Below, piece by piece: positions 34,688 through 43,820 of a DNA stretch of 64,000 bases. The stretch's first letter is position 1; each line of letters opens with the position of its first letter. The notes under the pieces were generated by a model that was not told the origin of the DNA, did not search any database, and saw only the letters and a program-made list of their open reading frames with translations. The stretch is taken from positions 1 to 64,000 of the forward strand of contig NZ_PPXQ01000003.1 in assembly GCF_004798585.1 (NCBI RefSeq), given 5' to 3'. A program made the position numbers and the translations under genes. This stretch comes from Massilia sp. Mn16-1_5 (GTDB lineage Bacteria; Pseudomonadota; Gammaproteobacteria; Burkholderiales; Burkholderiaceae_D).

Positions 34688-35578
34688 TCAGGCCGCCGGC
34701 GTATCCGCGCAATGCGGACACGACACCCCGTACACATACTGCGGCGACAGCTGCTCGCGCGGCGTCACCACGGCGCGGCAGGCGAAGCACTGGGTGGTGA
34801 CGGTCGGCTCGAGCTTCGGATTGAGCGCGGTGCGGTAATCGAAGACGAAGCAGTCGCCCGTGTAGTGCGCGCCGCCGACTTCCTCGAAATACTTGAGGAT
34901 GCCGCCTTCCAGCTGGTAGACATTGTCGTAGCCGATGTTCTGCATGTGGATCGCCGCCTTTTCGCAGCGGATGCCGCCGGTGCAGAAGGTGACCACGGTC
35001 TTGCCGGCGAAATCGTCCTTGTGCGCCGCGATCACCTCCGGGAACTCGGTGAACTTGGCGATGCGGTAGTCGACCGTGTTCTCGAAGGTGCCGACGTCGA
35101 CCTCGAAGTCGTTGCGGGTGTCGACCATCACGACCGGCTTGCCCTTGTCGTCGTGGCCCTGGTCGAGCCAGCGCTTGAGCGTGGCCGCTTCGACCGACGG
35201 CGCGCGGCCCAGTTCCGGCTTAATCAGCGGCATACGCATGGTGATGATCTCCTTCTTGATCTTCACCAGCATGCGCTTGTGCGACTGCTCGTCCGAATAG
35301 CTGTATTTCACTTCGATGTCGGCGAAACGCGGGTCGCGGCGCAGCCAGGCGAGATACGCCTCGATGTCGGCCGGCAGGCCGGACAGGAACATGTTGATGC
35401 CTTCCGGCGTCAGCAGGATGGTGCCGCGCAGCTTCAGTTCCGCGCAAATCGCCTGGAACTCCGGACGTTTTTCTTCGGTGTCGTCGAAGCTGACGAATTT
35501 GTAGGCGGCGATGTTGACGTAGTGGCCCGTGGCCGGTGCTGCCGTCGCCGCAGACGTTTGGTTGGTGGTGGTTTGCAT
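34688..35578 (-). CDS. trhO: tRNA uridine(34) hydroxylase TrhO (YceA-type rhodanese protein)
   Basis: The protein has 296 residues from ATG at 35578; an upstream TTG adds six residues but is less natural. The N-terminal UPF0176-type domain ([26 protein letters not shown]) is followed by a rhodanese domain with the active Cys in [12 protein letters not shown], and a C-terminal pair of Cys motifs (CFACR and CPHC). TrhO hydroxylates U34 of tRNAs as the first step to 5-methoxyuridine-type modification, using oxygen. It is a housekeeping gene lodged between two polysaccharide GT4 genes on the same strand, with the small helical protein starting directly after it. Confidence 0.92.
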   Translation of the reverse strand: MQTTTNQTSAATAAPATGHYVNIAAYKFVSFDDTEEKRPEFQAICAELKLRGTILLTPEGINMFLSGLPADIEAYLAWLRRDPRFADIEVKYSYSDEQSHKRMLVKIKKEIITMRMPLIKPELGRAPSVEAATLKRWLDQGHDDKGKPVVMVDTRNDFEVDVGTFENTVDYRIAKFTEFPEVIAAHKDDFAGKTVVTFCTGGIRCEKAAIHMQNIGYDNVYQLEGGILKYFEEVGGAHYTGDCFVFDYRTALNPKLEPTVTTQCFACRAVVTPREQLSPQYVYGVSCPHCADTPAA

Positions 35579-35663
35579 GATTGCCAAGTAGCTCAATTCT
35601 GGTCAACCGCTATTATAAGCCGTCGGGCTCCGGCGGAAATTGCTGTGCCGGCCTCGGACGGCC

Positions 35664-37808
35664 TCAGGCTGCGGATCGGGCTGCCAACTGTTGTGCAATC
35701 GCCTCCGAAAGGCACAGCAGGCGGTCGGCCGCGGCCGCCGCGGGCGGCAATGCAGCATCGTCCGCGCCGCGCATTAACAGGTTGATACTGACGCCGCGGG
35801 CGCGCCAGGCGGCCAGCAGCCCGGCGTCGAAGGCCGCAGCCACGGCGGCGGACGCGGCGTCCGGCGCATAGAAGACGTCGCCGGCGTGGACGTCGATCAC
35901 CGGCTCGTCCTGTTCCGCCCAGCCCAGGCCAAGCAGGCGTCCGGTGGCATTGCGCGCCTGGCGCCATTGCAAGATCGCGGTATCGAGGAACACCGGTTCG
36001 ATCCGCCATCCGGCGTGCGCTTGCGCCAGCAGCTCCGCCAATTGGCGCGCGGCGAGCGGATCGGGTACGGCGCCGGGCGCGGCCCAGGCGCTGACGTCGA
36101 CCAGCAGCTGGCGCCGCGCCGACGCTTCCTGTTCGGCCAGCGCCGCGGCAAGGCGCCGCAGCGCGGTCTCGTCCTGCGCCTGGGCCAGCGCCGCGCGCCA
36201 GGCCGTGTGCCGCGCCTCACCGGCCGCGTGTGCCGATGCCAGCGTCGACAAATACAATCCGGCGCAGCGGGCAGGGCGGAACCGGGCGTCGAGCAGTGCC
36301 ACCGCACCCTGGCCCAAAGCCGCGCGCCGTGCCGGATCGGCGCGCAGGGTTTCCAGGGCCGCGCGCAATTCCGACTCCTCGAACGCATCCGGCAGGCGCC
36401 AGACCGCGTCCGGCGGGAACTCGGCCATCGACCCATTCGCGTTGACGATCGTCGGCAAGCCGTAGTTCATGCAGTCGAGGACCGCGCCCGAGCTTTCGCC
36501 GTGCGCATTCGTACGCAACTGCACACCCACGTCGGCGGCCTGCAGGTACTGGCGATACACCTCGGCGTCGAGCCAGCCGGCGATGCGGATGTTGGCGCTT
36601 GGTCCGGCACTGCGGATCAGGGCCTCGACCTCGACGCCGTAAGGGCTGTCGTGGTTGGCGCCGGCCAGTACCAGCGCGCAGCGGCGCTCAAGGTGCAGGC
36701 TGGAGCCGATCCAGGCGCGCAGCAGCTCGTGGGTCAGCTTGTTCGGCGCGACGAAGCCGAAGCTGCAGACGAGGAAGGTGTCGGGATCGATGCCGAGCGC
36801 GGCGCGTGCGCTGGCGCGGTCGATCTGCGCCGGCGGCGTGCGCGGATGGGGAATCACGTCGATCTTGTCCGTGATGCCGGGGCCGAACCAGTCGGCCGCA
36901 AGCTGGCGCGCATGCCGGGAATGGACGATGACCCGGGTCGCGTTTTCCAGCACCGGCAGGCTGGCCGGCCAGTCCTTGTGGGCCTGCGCGCGTCCCTCGG
37001 CCGTCTGCGTGGTGCGCACGGCGGCGTAGCCGTGCGAGTGCAAGAGGGCGTCGCCCCAGGCGCGCGGATCGCCGCCGCTCATCTGGGCATGCACCAGCGC
37101 GCCGCCGAGGAAGAAGTCGTGCAGCACGACGACACCGGAAAAGCGCGCCAGCAGGGCGAACATGTGGCTGTGGAAGGGGCTGTTGCCGAACTGGTAGAGC
37201 ACCTGGTCATACTCGCCGCCATGCTCGGCGAACCAGGCGGCCTGGCGCACCGGCAAATGGGCCAGCGCGGGAGGCAGCGACACCTCAGGCTGGGCGACCA
37301 CGAGCTCGATCTCGAAGTGGGCCCCCAGTTCGGCCAGCAGTTCGACCGAATAGGTGGCGACGCCGGTGCGCTCGGGCGGCATCGGCGCGATGAAGGCCAG
37401 GCGCGGACGCGCGCCCGCGGGACGTGGCGGCACGTCCTGCAGGCGGTGCAGCGTACGCAAAATCGTGTTCGCGCGCGGCGACAGCGTGTCGACCTGGCCG
37501 GGATCGGCCTGCACGGGCGCGGACGGGGCGCTGCCGGAGGCCATCATCATCTCGTAAGCGCGTGCGTACAGGCCGGGGAAGCGCTTCAGGATGCGCAGCG
37601 CCAGCTGGCGCACCCGTGGCCGGCGCAGCACCAGGCGCGCGGCCAGCAGCAGGGGCGCGGCCAGGCCGGCACGGGCGATCGGCGCGCTCGTCGGCATCGT
37701 GGCGGGACGGGACGGCGGCAGAACGGCGATCGTGCCGGCGGCTGCATCGGCCGTCAGTAGTTCGAGCAGGGTAGGGGACGCGGTTTCGCGCGCGGGCGGC
37801 AGCGTCAT
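35664..37808 (-). CDS. GT4 glycosyltransferase with helical N-terminus and vestigial C-terminal module
   Basis: The protein has 714 residues from ATG at 37808 (no strong ribosome site; the TTG at 37865 is the alternative). Residues 50-95 are a helical basic stretch (LRRPRVRQLALRILKRFPGL), followed by one GT4 module at about 130-515 (LAFIAPMPPERTGVATYSVE, VVLHDFFLGG, SFGFVAPNKLTHE, GESSGAVLDCMNYGLPTIV). From about 570 on it has LLVDVSAWAAPG and DVHAGDVFYAPD, the start of a further module that ends abruptly at LCLSEAIAQQLAARSAA. The truncated second module lacks all donor-binding motifs. The gene is divergent from dnaE. Confidence 0.85.
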   Translation of the reverse strand: MTLPPARETASPTLLELLTADAAAGTIAVLPPSRPATMPTSAPIARAGLAAPLLLAARLVLRRPRVRQLALRILKRFPGLYARAYEMMMASGSAPSAPVQADPGQVDTLSPRANTILRTLHRLQDVPPRPAGARPRLAFIAPMPPERTGVATYSVELLAELGAHFEIELVVAQPEVSLPPALAHLPVRQAAWFAEHGGEYDQVLYQFGNSPFHSHMFALLARFSGVVVLHDFFLGGALVHAQMSGGDPRAWGDALLHSHGYAAVRTTQTAEGRAQAHKDWPASLPVLENATRVIVHSRHARQLAADWFGPGITDKIDVIPHPRTPPAQIDRASARAALGIDPDTFLVCSFGFVAPNKLTHELLRAWIGSSLHLERRCALVLAGANHDSPYGVEVEALIRSAGPSANIRIAGWLDAEVYRQYLQAADVGVQLRTNAHGESSGAVLDCMNYGLPTIVNANGSMAEFPPDAVWRLPDAFEESELRAALETLRADPARRAALGQGAVALLDARFRPARCAGLYLSTLASAHAAGEARHTAWRAALAQAQDETALRRLAAALAEQEASARRQLLVDVSAWAAPGAVPDPLAARQLAELLAQAHAGWRIEPVFLDTAILQWRQARNATGRLLGLGWAEQDEPVIDVHAGDVFYAPDAASAAVAAAFDAGLLAAWRARGVSINLLMRGADDAALPPAAAAADRLLCLSEAIAQQLAARSAA

Positions 37809-37937
37809 CGGGACAGGGAGCAGGGTGCGAATGGCATGGACAGTATTATAAGAGGCGGTCTCCAAAACACGTTGTTGTCTGATTGCAACTGCGTCCGCCG
37901 GCGCTGCCGATGAGCCGCCGCCGGGTTAAAATACGGT

Positions 37938-40900
37938 ATGACTTCCCCGACTTTCACCCACCTGCGCGTCCACTCCGAATACTCGATCGTGGACGGCCTG
38001 GTACGCATCGACGACCTGGTCGGCGCCGCCGCCAAGGACAAGCAACCGGCGCTCGCCGTCACCGACCTTGCCAACATGTTCTGCATGGTGCGCTTCTACA
38101 AGGCGGCGCGCGGGAAGGGGATCAAGCCGATCGTCGGGGTCGACGCCTGGATCACCAACGACGACAACCGCGACAAGCCGTCGCGCCTGCTGATTCTTGC
38201 GAAGAACCGCACCGGCTACCTGCAGCTGTGCGAGCTGCTGTCGAAAGCCTGGCTCACCAACCAGTACAAAGGCCGGGCCGAAATCCGCGTCGAATGGCTG
38301 GAAGCGCTGGCGACGTCGGTCTCGACGCTGGAGCCGGAGGTCAACCAGGCGAACGCCCTGATCGTGCTCTCGGGCGCCTGCTTCGGCGACGTCGGCCAGG
38401 CCATCGACAACGGCGACATCGAACGCGCCGAGCGCAATGCCGAGCGCTGGGCACGCATCTTCCCGGGCCACTTCTACATCGAGATCCAGCGCGCCGGGCA
38501 AGCCAACCAGGAGCAGGCCGTGCGCCATTCGGTGGCGCTGGCTTCGCGCCTCGGGCTGCCGGTGGTCGCAACGCACCCGGTGCAGTTCATCAGCAAGGAC
38601 GAATTCATCGCCCACGAGGCGCGCACCTGTATCGCCGAAGGCGAGATGCTGGCCAACGCCAAGCGCGTGCGCCGCTTCAACGAGGAGATGCGTTTTAAAA
38701 CGCAGGCCGAGATGGCGGAATTGTTCGCCGACCTGCCGGGCGCGCTCGCCAATTCCGTCGAAATCGCCAAGCGCTGCAACGTCGTGCTCACCCTCGGTAA
38801 ACCGCAGCTGCCGGACTTCCCGACGCCGCCGGGCATGACCATCGACGAGTTCCTCGTCGCCGAAACCAAGAAGGGCCTGGAAGAGCGCCTGGTGCAGCTG
38901 TTCCCGGATCCCGCCAAGCGCGAGGCCGAGCGCCCGCGCTACGAGGCGCGCCTCGAGTTCGAGAACCAGACCATCATCAAGATGAAGTTCCCGGGCTACT
39001 TCCTGATCGTTGCGGAGTTCATCCAGTGGGGCAAGAACAACGGCGTGCCGATCGGCCCGGGCCGCGGCTCGGGCGCGGGCTCGCTGGTGGCGTATGCGCT
39101 GAAGATCACGGACCTCGATCCGCTGAAATACAACCTGCTGTTCGAGCGCTTCCTGAACCCGGAACGCGTCTCGATGCCCGACTTCGACATCGACTTCTGC
39201 CAGGAAAAGCGCGAACTCGTCATCCAGCACGTGAAGGACCTGTATGGCCGCGAGGCGGTCTCGCAGATCGCCACCTTCGGTACCATGGCCGCCAAGGGCG
39301 CGATCCGCGACGTCGGCCGCGTGCTCGACTACGGCTACAACTTCTGCGACGGTATTTCGAAACTGATCCCGTTCAAGCCCGGTAAGCCGGTCTCGATCGC
39401 CGAAGCGATCGAAGAGGAACCGCTGCTCAAGGAGCGCCTCGAGAACGAAGAAGAGGTGAAGCAGGTGCTGGACCTCGCGCAGCAGGTCGAGGGCATCACC
39501 CGTAACATCGGCATGCACGCCGGCGGCGTGCTGATCGCGCCGGGCAAACTGACCGACTTCTGTCCGCTCTACACCCAGGGCGGCGACGCCGGCGTGGTCT
39601 CGCAGTACGACAAGGACGACGTCGAGGCCGTCGGCCTGGTGAAGTTCGACTTCCTGGGCCTGACTACGCTGACCATCCTCGACCGCGCCGTGAACTACAT
39701 CCGCGCGCTCGACCCGCTTGATGCCGAATTCAACCTCGAGACGCTGCCGCTGAACGACCGGCCGTCCTACAAGCTGCTGTCGGATGCGAAGACGGTCGCG
39801 ATCTTCCAGCTGGAGTCGCGCGGCATGCAGGGCATGCTGAAGGATGCGCGTCCCGACCGCTTCGAGGACATCATTGCGCTCGTCGCCTTGTATCGTCCGG
39901 GCCCGATGGACCTGATTCCCGACTTCTGCAAGCGTAAACACGGCGAGAAGTTCGACTACCCCGACCCGCGTACCGAGTCGATCCTGTCCGAGACCTACGG
40001 CATCATGGTCTACCAGGAGCAGGTCATGCAGATGGCGCAGATCGTCGGCGGCTACTCGCTGGGCGGCGCCGACATGCTGCGCCGCGCGATGGGCAAGAAG
40101 AAGGCCGAGGAAATGGCCGAGCACCGCGAGATCTTCCGCGCCGGCGCCGCCAAGGACGGCCTGTCGACGGAAAAGGCGGACGAAATCTTCGACTTGATGG
40201 AGAAGTTCGCAGGCTACGGTTTCAATAAATCGCACGCCGCCGCCTACGCGCTGCTGTCGTATCACACCGCCTATCTGAAAGTGCACCATACGGCCGCCTT
40301 CATGGCAGCCAACATGTCGCTGGCGATGGAAGACACGGACAAGATCAAGATCCTGGTCGAGGACGCGATCGACGTCTGTAAACTCACGCTGCTGCCGCCC
40401 GACGTCAACGAATCGCATTACCGCTTTACGCCGGAAGGCGAGCCGAAGTCCGTCACCGGCAAGCAGGTGTCGAACATCCGCTACGGCCTGGGCGGCGTGA
40501 AGGGCGCGGGGCAGGGCGCGATCGAGGCGATCATCGCCGCGCGCAAGGAAGGGGGCAAGTTCAAGGACCTGTTCGACTTCTGCAAGCGCGTCGACCGCAA
40601 GCAGATCAACCGCCGCACCATCGAATCCTTGATCCGCGCCGGCGCCATGGACTGCTTCGGCGTCGACCGTGCGATCCTGCTCGCTTCGGTCAGCTTCGCG
40701 ATGGAAGTGGCGGGCCAGGAAGCGGCCGCCGCCAACCAGGTCAGCCTGTTCGGCGGCGACGACTCGGATCTCGTGGCCCCGCCGGAATACGTGAAAGCGA
40801 CGCCCTGGACCGACCGGCAGAAGCTGGCCGAAGAGAAGATCGCGCTCGGCTACTACCTCTCGGGCCACATGTTCGATTCCTACGCCCAGGAAGTGCGCCG

Positions 40901-41435
40901 CTTCGCCAAGACCAAGCTGAAGGACCTGGAGCCCTCGCGCGACCCGCGCATGCTGTGCGGCGTGATCACCGGCGTGCGCACCCAGATGACCCAGCGCGGC
41001 AAGATCCTGATCGTCGCGCTCGACGACAAGACCGGCGTGGTCGAGGTCACCGTCTACAACGAAGTGTTCGAGGCCAATAAGAACATCTTCAAGGAAGACG
41101 AATTCCTGATGGTGGTGGGTAAAGTGTCGGAAGACCGCTTCAACGGCGGCCTGCGCATCACGGCCGAAAAGGTGTTCGACATTGCCGCCTCGCGTATCCA
41201 CTACGGCCACAAGCTGGAGATGGACCTGGCCTGCACGGCCAGCCCGGCCAAGCTGGCCGAAGTGCTGGCGCCGTATAAGAACCCGGACGGCCTGCCGGTC
41301 AGCCTGCGCATCAAGCCGCAGAACGTGGACTGCATCGTGCAGCTGGGCGACGAATGGCGCGTGGCGCCGTCGGATGCGCTCAAGCAGGCGCTGGAGCTGA
41401 CGCTGGGAGCGAAGGACGTGGCGGTCGAGTATTGA
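37938..41435 (+). CDS. dnaE: DNA polymerase III alpha subunit
   Basis: This 1165-residue protein is the replicative polymerase of the chromosome and has the usual length for the family. It has an N-terminal PHP domain (THLRVHSEYSIVDG), polymerase catalytic Asp residues in PDFDIDF (about residues 413-419) and KFDFLGL (about 571), a helix-hairpin-helix region near 850-930 and an OB-fold near 985-1060. It starts at ATG 37938 with TAAAAT a few bases upstream and no clear ribosome site, so the message may be very short-leadered. It is the only replication gene here and separates the polysaccharide locus from the core LPS genes. Confidence 0.97.
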   Translation: MTSPTFTHLRVHSEYSIVDGLVRIDDLVGAAAKDKQPALAVTDLANMFCMVRFYKAARGKGIKPIVGVDAWITNDDNRDKPSRLLILAKNRTGYLQLCELLSKAWLTNQYKGRAEIRVEWLEALATSVSTLEPEVNQANALIVLSGACFGDVGQAIDNGDIERAERNAERWARIFPGHFYIEIQRAGQANQEQAVRHSVALASRLGLPVVATHPVQFISKDEFIAHEARTCIAEGEMLANAKRVRRFNEEMRFKTQAEMAELFADLPGALANSVEIAKRCNVVLTLGKPQLPDFPTPPGMTIDEFLVAETKKGLEERLVQLFPDPAKREAERPRYEARLEFENQTIIKMKFPGYFLIVAEFIQWGKNNGVPIGPGRGSGAGSLVAYALKITDLDPLKYNLLFERFLNPERVSMPDFDIDFCQEKRELVIQHVKDLYGREAVSQIATFGTMAAKGAIRDVGRVLDYGYNFCDGISKLIPFKPGKPVSIAEAIEEEPLLKERLENEEEVKQVLDLAQQVEGITRNIGMHAGGVLIAPGKLTDFCPLYTQGGDAGVVSQYDKDDVEAVGLVKFDFLGLTTLTILDRAVNYIRALDPLDAEFNLETLPLNDRPSYKLLSDAKTVAIFQLESRGMQGMLKDARPDRFEDIIALVALYRPGPMDLIPDFCKRKHGEKFDYPDPRTESILSETYGIMVYQEQVMQMAQIVGGYSLGGADMLRRAMGKKKAEEMAEHREIFRAGAAKDGLSTEKADEIFDLMEKFAGYGFNKSHAAAYALLSYHTAYLKVHHTAAFMAANMSLAMEDTDKIKILVEDAIDVCKLTLLPPDVNESHYRFTPEGEPKSVTGKQVSNIRYGLGGVKGAGQGAIEAIIAARKEGGKFKDLFDFCKRVDRKQINRRTIESLIRAGAMDCFGVDRAILLASVSFAMEVAGQEAAAANQVSLFGGDDSDLVAPPEYVKATPWTDRQKLAEEKIALGYYLSGHMFDSYAQEVRRFAKTKLKDLEPSRDPRMLCGVITGVRTQMTQRGKILIVALDDKTGVVEVTVYNEVFEANKNIFKEDEFLMVVGKVSEDRFNGGLRITAEKVFDIAASRIHYGHKLEMDLACTASPAKLAEVLAPYKNPDGLPVSLRIKPQNVDCIVQLGDEWRVAPSDALKQALELTLGAKDVAVEY

Positions 41436-41507
41436 CGTGCAAGCCCTGCGCGCAGGCGCTTCGTCTATAATCCGGCCTTCTCCACACGCCGCGCCCGGCG
41501 CCGCCCA

Positions 41508-42800
41508 ATGACGATGGAAACAACAAGACCGGCAGCGCCCGCGCGCGCGAACGACCGCGCCAGCACCTGGGCAAGCTGGCTCATGCTGCTGCTGTCGGCC
41601 TCCGCGCTGACGACCAACTTCGGCGTGCACCTGACCCTGCTGCTGGTGCTGCTGTCGCTGGGCCTGCTGGTGCGGCGCGGCTTCACAGACTTCCACCGCA
41701 CCCACGCGCGCGTACTCCGTTATATCTTCCTCGGCTTCGGCGGCTTCGTGCTGGTCACGCTGCTGCGCATGCTCTGGTTCGGCCATCCGATCAACGTCAT
41801 GGACGGGCCCTCGCGGCTGCTGTTCGCGCTGGCCTGCATCGGCTTCGTCGGTATCCTGCGCCCGAATATCCGCCTGTTCTGGGTCGGCATGTGCATCGGC
41901 ACGATCGTCGCGGCCGTCCAGGGCGGCTGGCAGTTCGTGGTGCTGGGCGAAGAGCGGGTGACGGGCATCACCCACCATGCGATCACCTACGGCGACCTGG
42001 CGGTGGCGATGGGCGTCATGTCCTTCTGCGCGCTGTCGGATTTCCGCGGCACGCGCCTGGCCTGGCTGCCGCCGCTGGCCCTGCTGTGCGGCATGCTGGC
42101 GGCGATCTTCTCCGGCTCGCGCGGCGCCTGGCTCGGTTTCCTGCTGGTGCTGTGGCCGATGCTCAAATACGGCAGCCGCATGCACGGCAAGACGATGCGC
42201 TGGGTGGTCGGCCTGGTGCTGCTGGCCTGCGCGGTCGGCTACCTGGTGCCGCAGACCGGCATCGCGGGCCGGGCCGCCGATGCCGTGTCGGACGTCGAGC
42301 GCTATTACAGCGTGCACGATGCCAGCACCAACGTCGGCACCCGCCTCGAGTTGTGGAAGGCGGCCGGCATGATGATCGCCGAGCACCCGTTTGCCGGCGT
42401 CGGGCGCGAGAACTTCCGTCCCACCCTGCTGGCCTTCGAGAAGGAAGGGCGGCTGCAACACAGCATCGCGCTCACCTACAGCAGCGCGCATAACGACGTG
42501 CTGCACACGCTCGCCACCGGCGGCCTGCTCGATCTGGTTTTCCTGCTGCTGATGTACGGCGCGCCTTTCGTTTTCTTTTCGCGTATGCTGCACCACGGCC
42601 CGCAGGCCGCGGCCGCCCCCGCGCTGGCCGGCATGCTGCTCGTGATCCTCTTCGTCGCCTTCGGCCTGACCGACGTGATGTTCTGGCTGATGAGGACCCA
42701 GGCGTTCTACGCGACCATGGTGTGCGTGCTGGCAGGGTTCTGCCTGGCAGCGCAGTCCGCCTCCAACGCTTCCCAGGTTCCCCATGCGCTTCGCACCTGA
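41508..42800 (+). CDS. O-antigen ligase/polymerase family membrane protein
   Basis: This 430-residue protein has about eleven membrane helices and a large outer loop between residues 225 and 330. The Wzy_C/WaaL-type signature is visible: FSGSRGAWLGFLLVL in the middle and GVGRENF at the end of the loop, followed by SSAHNDVLHTLATGG, in which the His is characteristic of O-antigen ligases. It should join polyprenyl-linked O-chain to lipid A-core in the periplasm. It overlaps the next gene (GT9) by 17 bases and stands at the head of a core-LPS block. A TATAAT at 41466-41471 may be part of its promoter, without a good -35. Confidence 0.85.
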   Translation: MTMETTRPAAPARANDRASTWASWLMLLLSASALTTNFGVHLTLLLVLLSLGLLVRRGFTDFHRTHARVLRYIFLGFGGFVLVTLLRMLWFGHPINVMDGPSRLLFALACIGFVGILRPNIRLFWVGMCIGTIVAAVQGGWQFVVLGEERVTGITHHAITYGDLAVAMGVMSFCALSDFRGTRLAWLPPLALLCGMLAAIFSGSRGAWLGFLLVLWPMLKYGSRMHGKTMRWVVGLVLLACAVGYLVPQTGIAGRAADAVSDVERYYSVHDASTNVGTRLELWKAAGMMIAEHPFAGVGRENFRPTLLAFEKEGRLQHSIALTYSSAHNDVLHTLATGGLLDLVFLLLMYGAPFVFFSRMLHHGPQAAAAPALAGMLLVILFVAFGLTDVMFWLMRTQAFYATMVCVLAGFCLAAQSASNASQVPHALRT

Positions 42801-43812
42801 ACGTATCCTGATCTGCCGCACCGACAACATCGGTGACGTCGTCCTGACCCTGCCGCTGGCCGGCTACCTGAAGTCGCGCTTCCCGCAGGCGCAGGTCGAC
42901 CTGCTGTGCCGCGCCTACGTCGCGCCGGCGATGCGCCATTGCCGCTTCCTGGATCGCGTGATCGCGGTGGAAGAAGCGGGGGAGCTCGAAGCCTTCTTCA
43001 AGGAAGGCGGCTACGACACCGTGATCTTCGCCTATCCGGACCGGCGCCTGGCCAAGGCCGCGCGCCGCGCCCGGGTGCCGAACCGGGTCGGCACCAGCCA
43101 CCGTGTCTACCACTGGTTCACCTGCAACCGGCTGGCCCACTTCAGCCGCGTGAAGTCGGACCTGCACGAAGCGCAGCTGAACTTCGCCCTGCTGCGCCCG
43201 CTCGGCATCGACCATCTGCCGCCCCTTGGCGAGATCCCGGCCCTGTACGGCCTGGCCGCGCCGCGCGACCCCGCCGTCGACGCCCTGCTGGAACACGGCA
43301 AACGCCACGTCATCCTGCACCCGAAATCGAACGGCAACGGGCGCGAATGGCCGCTCGACCATTACACGGCGCTGGCGCGCGAGCTCGCGGCGACGCCGGA
43401 CATTCGCCTGTTCGTCACCGGCAGCCAAGCCGAGGGACGCCTGCTCGCACAACAGGCGCCGGACTTGCTGGCGCTGCCAAACGTCAGTAACCTGTGCGGT
43501 GCGCTCAGTCTGGACGGCCTGGTCGCCCTGATCGGCGCCTGCGACGGCCTGGTAGCGAGCGGCACCGGGCCGCTGCACCTGTCCGCCGCCCTGGGCCGGC
43601 CGACCCTGGGGCTGTTCCCGCCGATCAAACCGATCGATCCGGCGCGCTGGGGCGCGCTCGGCGCGCAAGCCACGGTATTGGTCGCGCCGCAACCCTGCGC
43701 CGCCTGCGCCGACCCCGCCGCCTGCGCCTGCATGCGCGCGATCACCCCGCAGGCAGTGGCCGCGCAGGTGCGCGCCTGGGGTGCGCCAAGCCAGGGCGCC
43801 GCCCGCAACTGA
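42784..43812 (+). CDS. Glycosyltransferase family 9 (heptosyltransferase-like)
   Basis: This 342-residue protein has the GT9 N-terminus ILICRTDNIGDVVLTLPLAGYLK, HPKSNGNGREWP near the middle and GTGPLHLSAALGRPTLGLF in the donor half, the region that contacts ADP-heptose. The N-terminus overlaps the ligase gene. It most probably adds a heptose or similar sugar to the LPS core; RfaQ/WaaQ-like or a further core transferase are options. A Cys-rich segment close to the C-terminus (CAACADPAACAC) is unusual but common in relatives that end in a Cys-rich tail. Confidence 0.87.
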   Translation: MRFAPERILICRTDNIGDVVLTLPLAGYLKSRFPQAQVDLLCRAYVAPAMRHCRFLDRVIAVEEAGELEAFFKEGGYDTVIFAYPDRRLAKAARRARVPNRVGTSHRVYHWFTCNRLAHFSRVKSDLHEAQLNFALLRPLGIDHLPPLGEIPALYGLAAPRDPAVDALLEHGKRHVILHPKSNGNGREWPLDHYTALARELAATPDIRLFVTGSQAEGRLLAQQAPDLLALPNVSNLCGALSLDGLVALIGACDGLVASGTGPLHLSAALGRPTLGLFPPIKPIDPARWGALGAQATVLVAPQPCAACADPAACACMRAITPQAVAAQVRAWGAPSQGAARN

Positions 43813-43820
43813 AGGACTTT

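Noticed and set aside
41432-41471. TTGACG and TATAAT as a strong promoter for the O-antigen ligase gene
   Set aside because: The spacer would be 28 bases, far from the optimum of about 17; TTGACG is part of the dnaE stop region. Only the -10 may be real.
37926-42830. A 1634-codon open frame on the reverse strand across dnaE and the ligase gene
   Set aside because: It is antisense to the well-conserved dnaE and next genes, is rich in His/Arg/Asp/Val from complementary GC-rich codons and has no recognisable domain.
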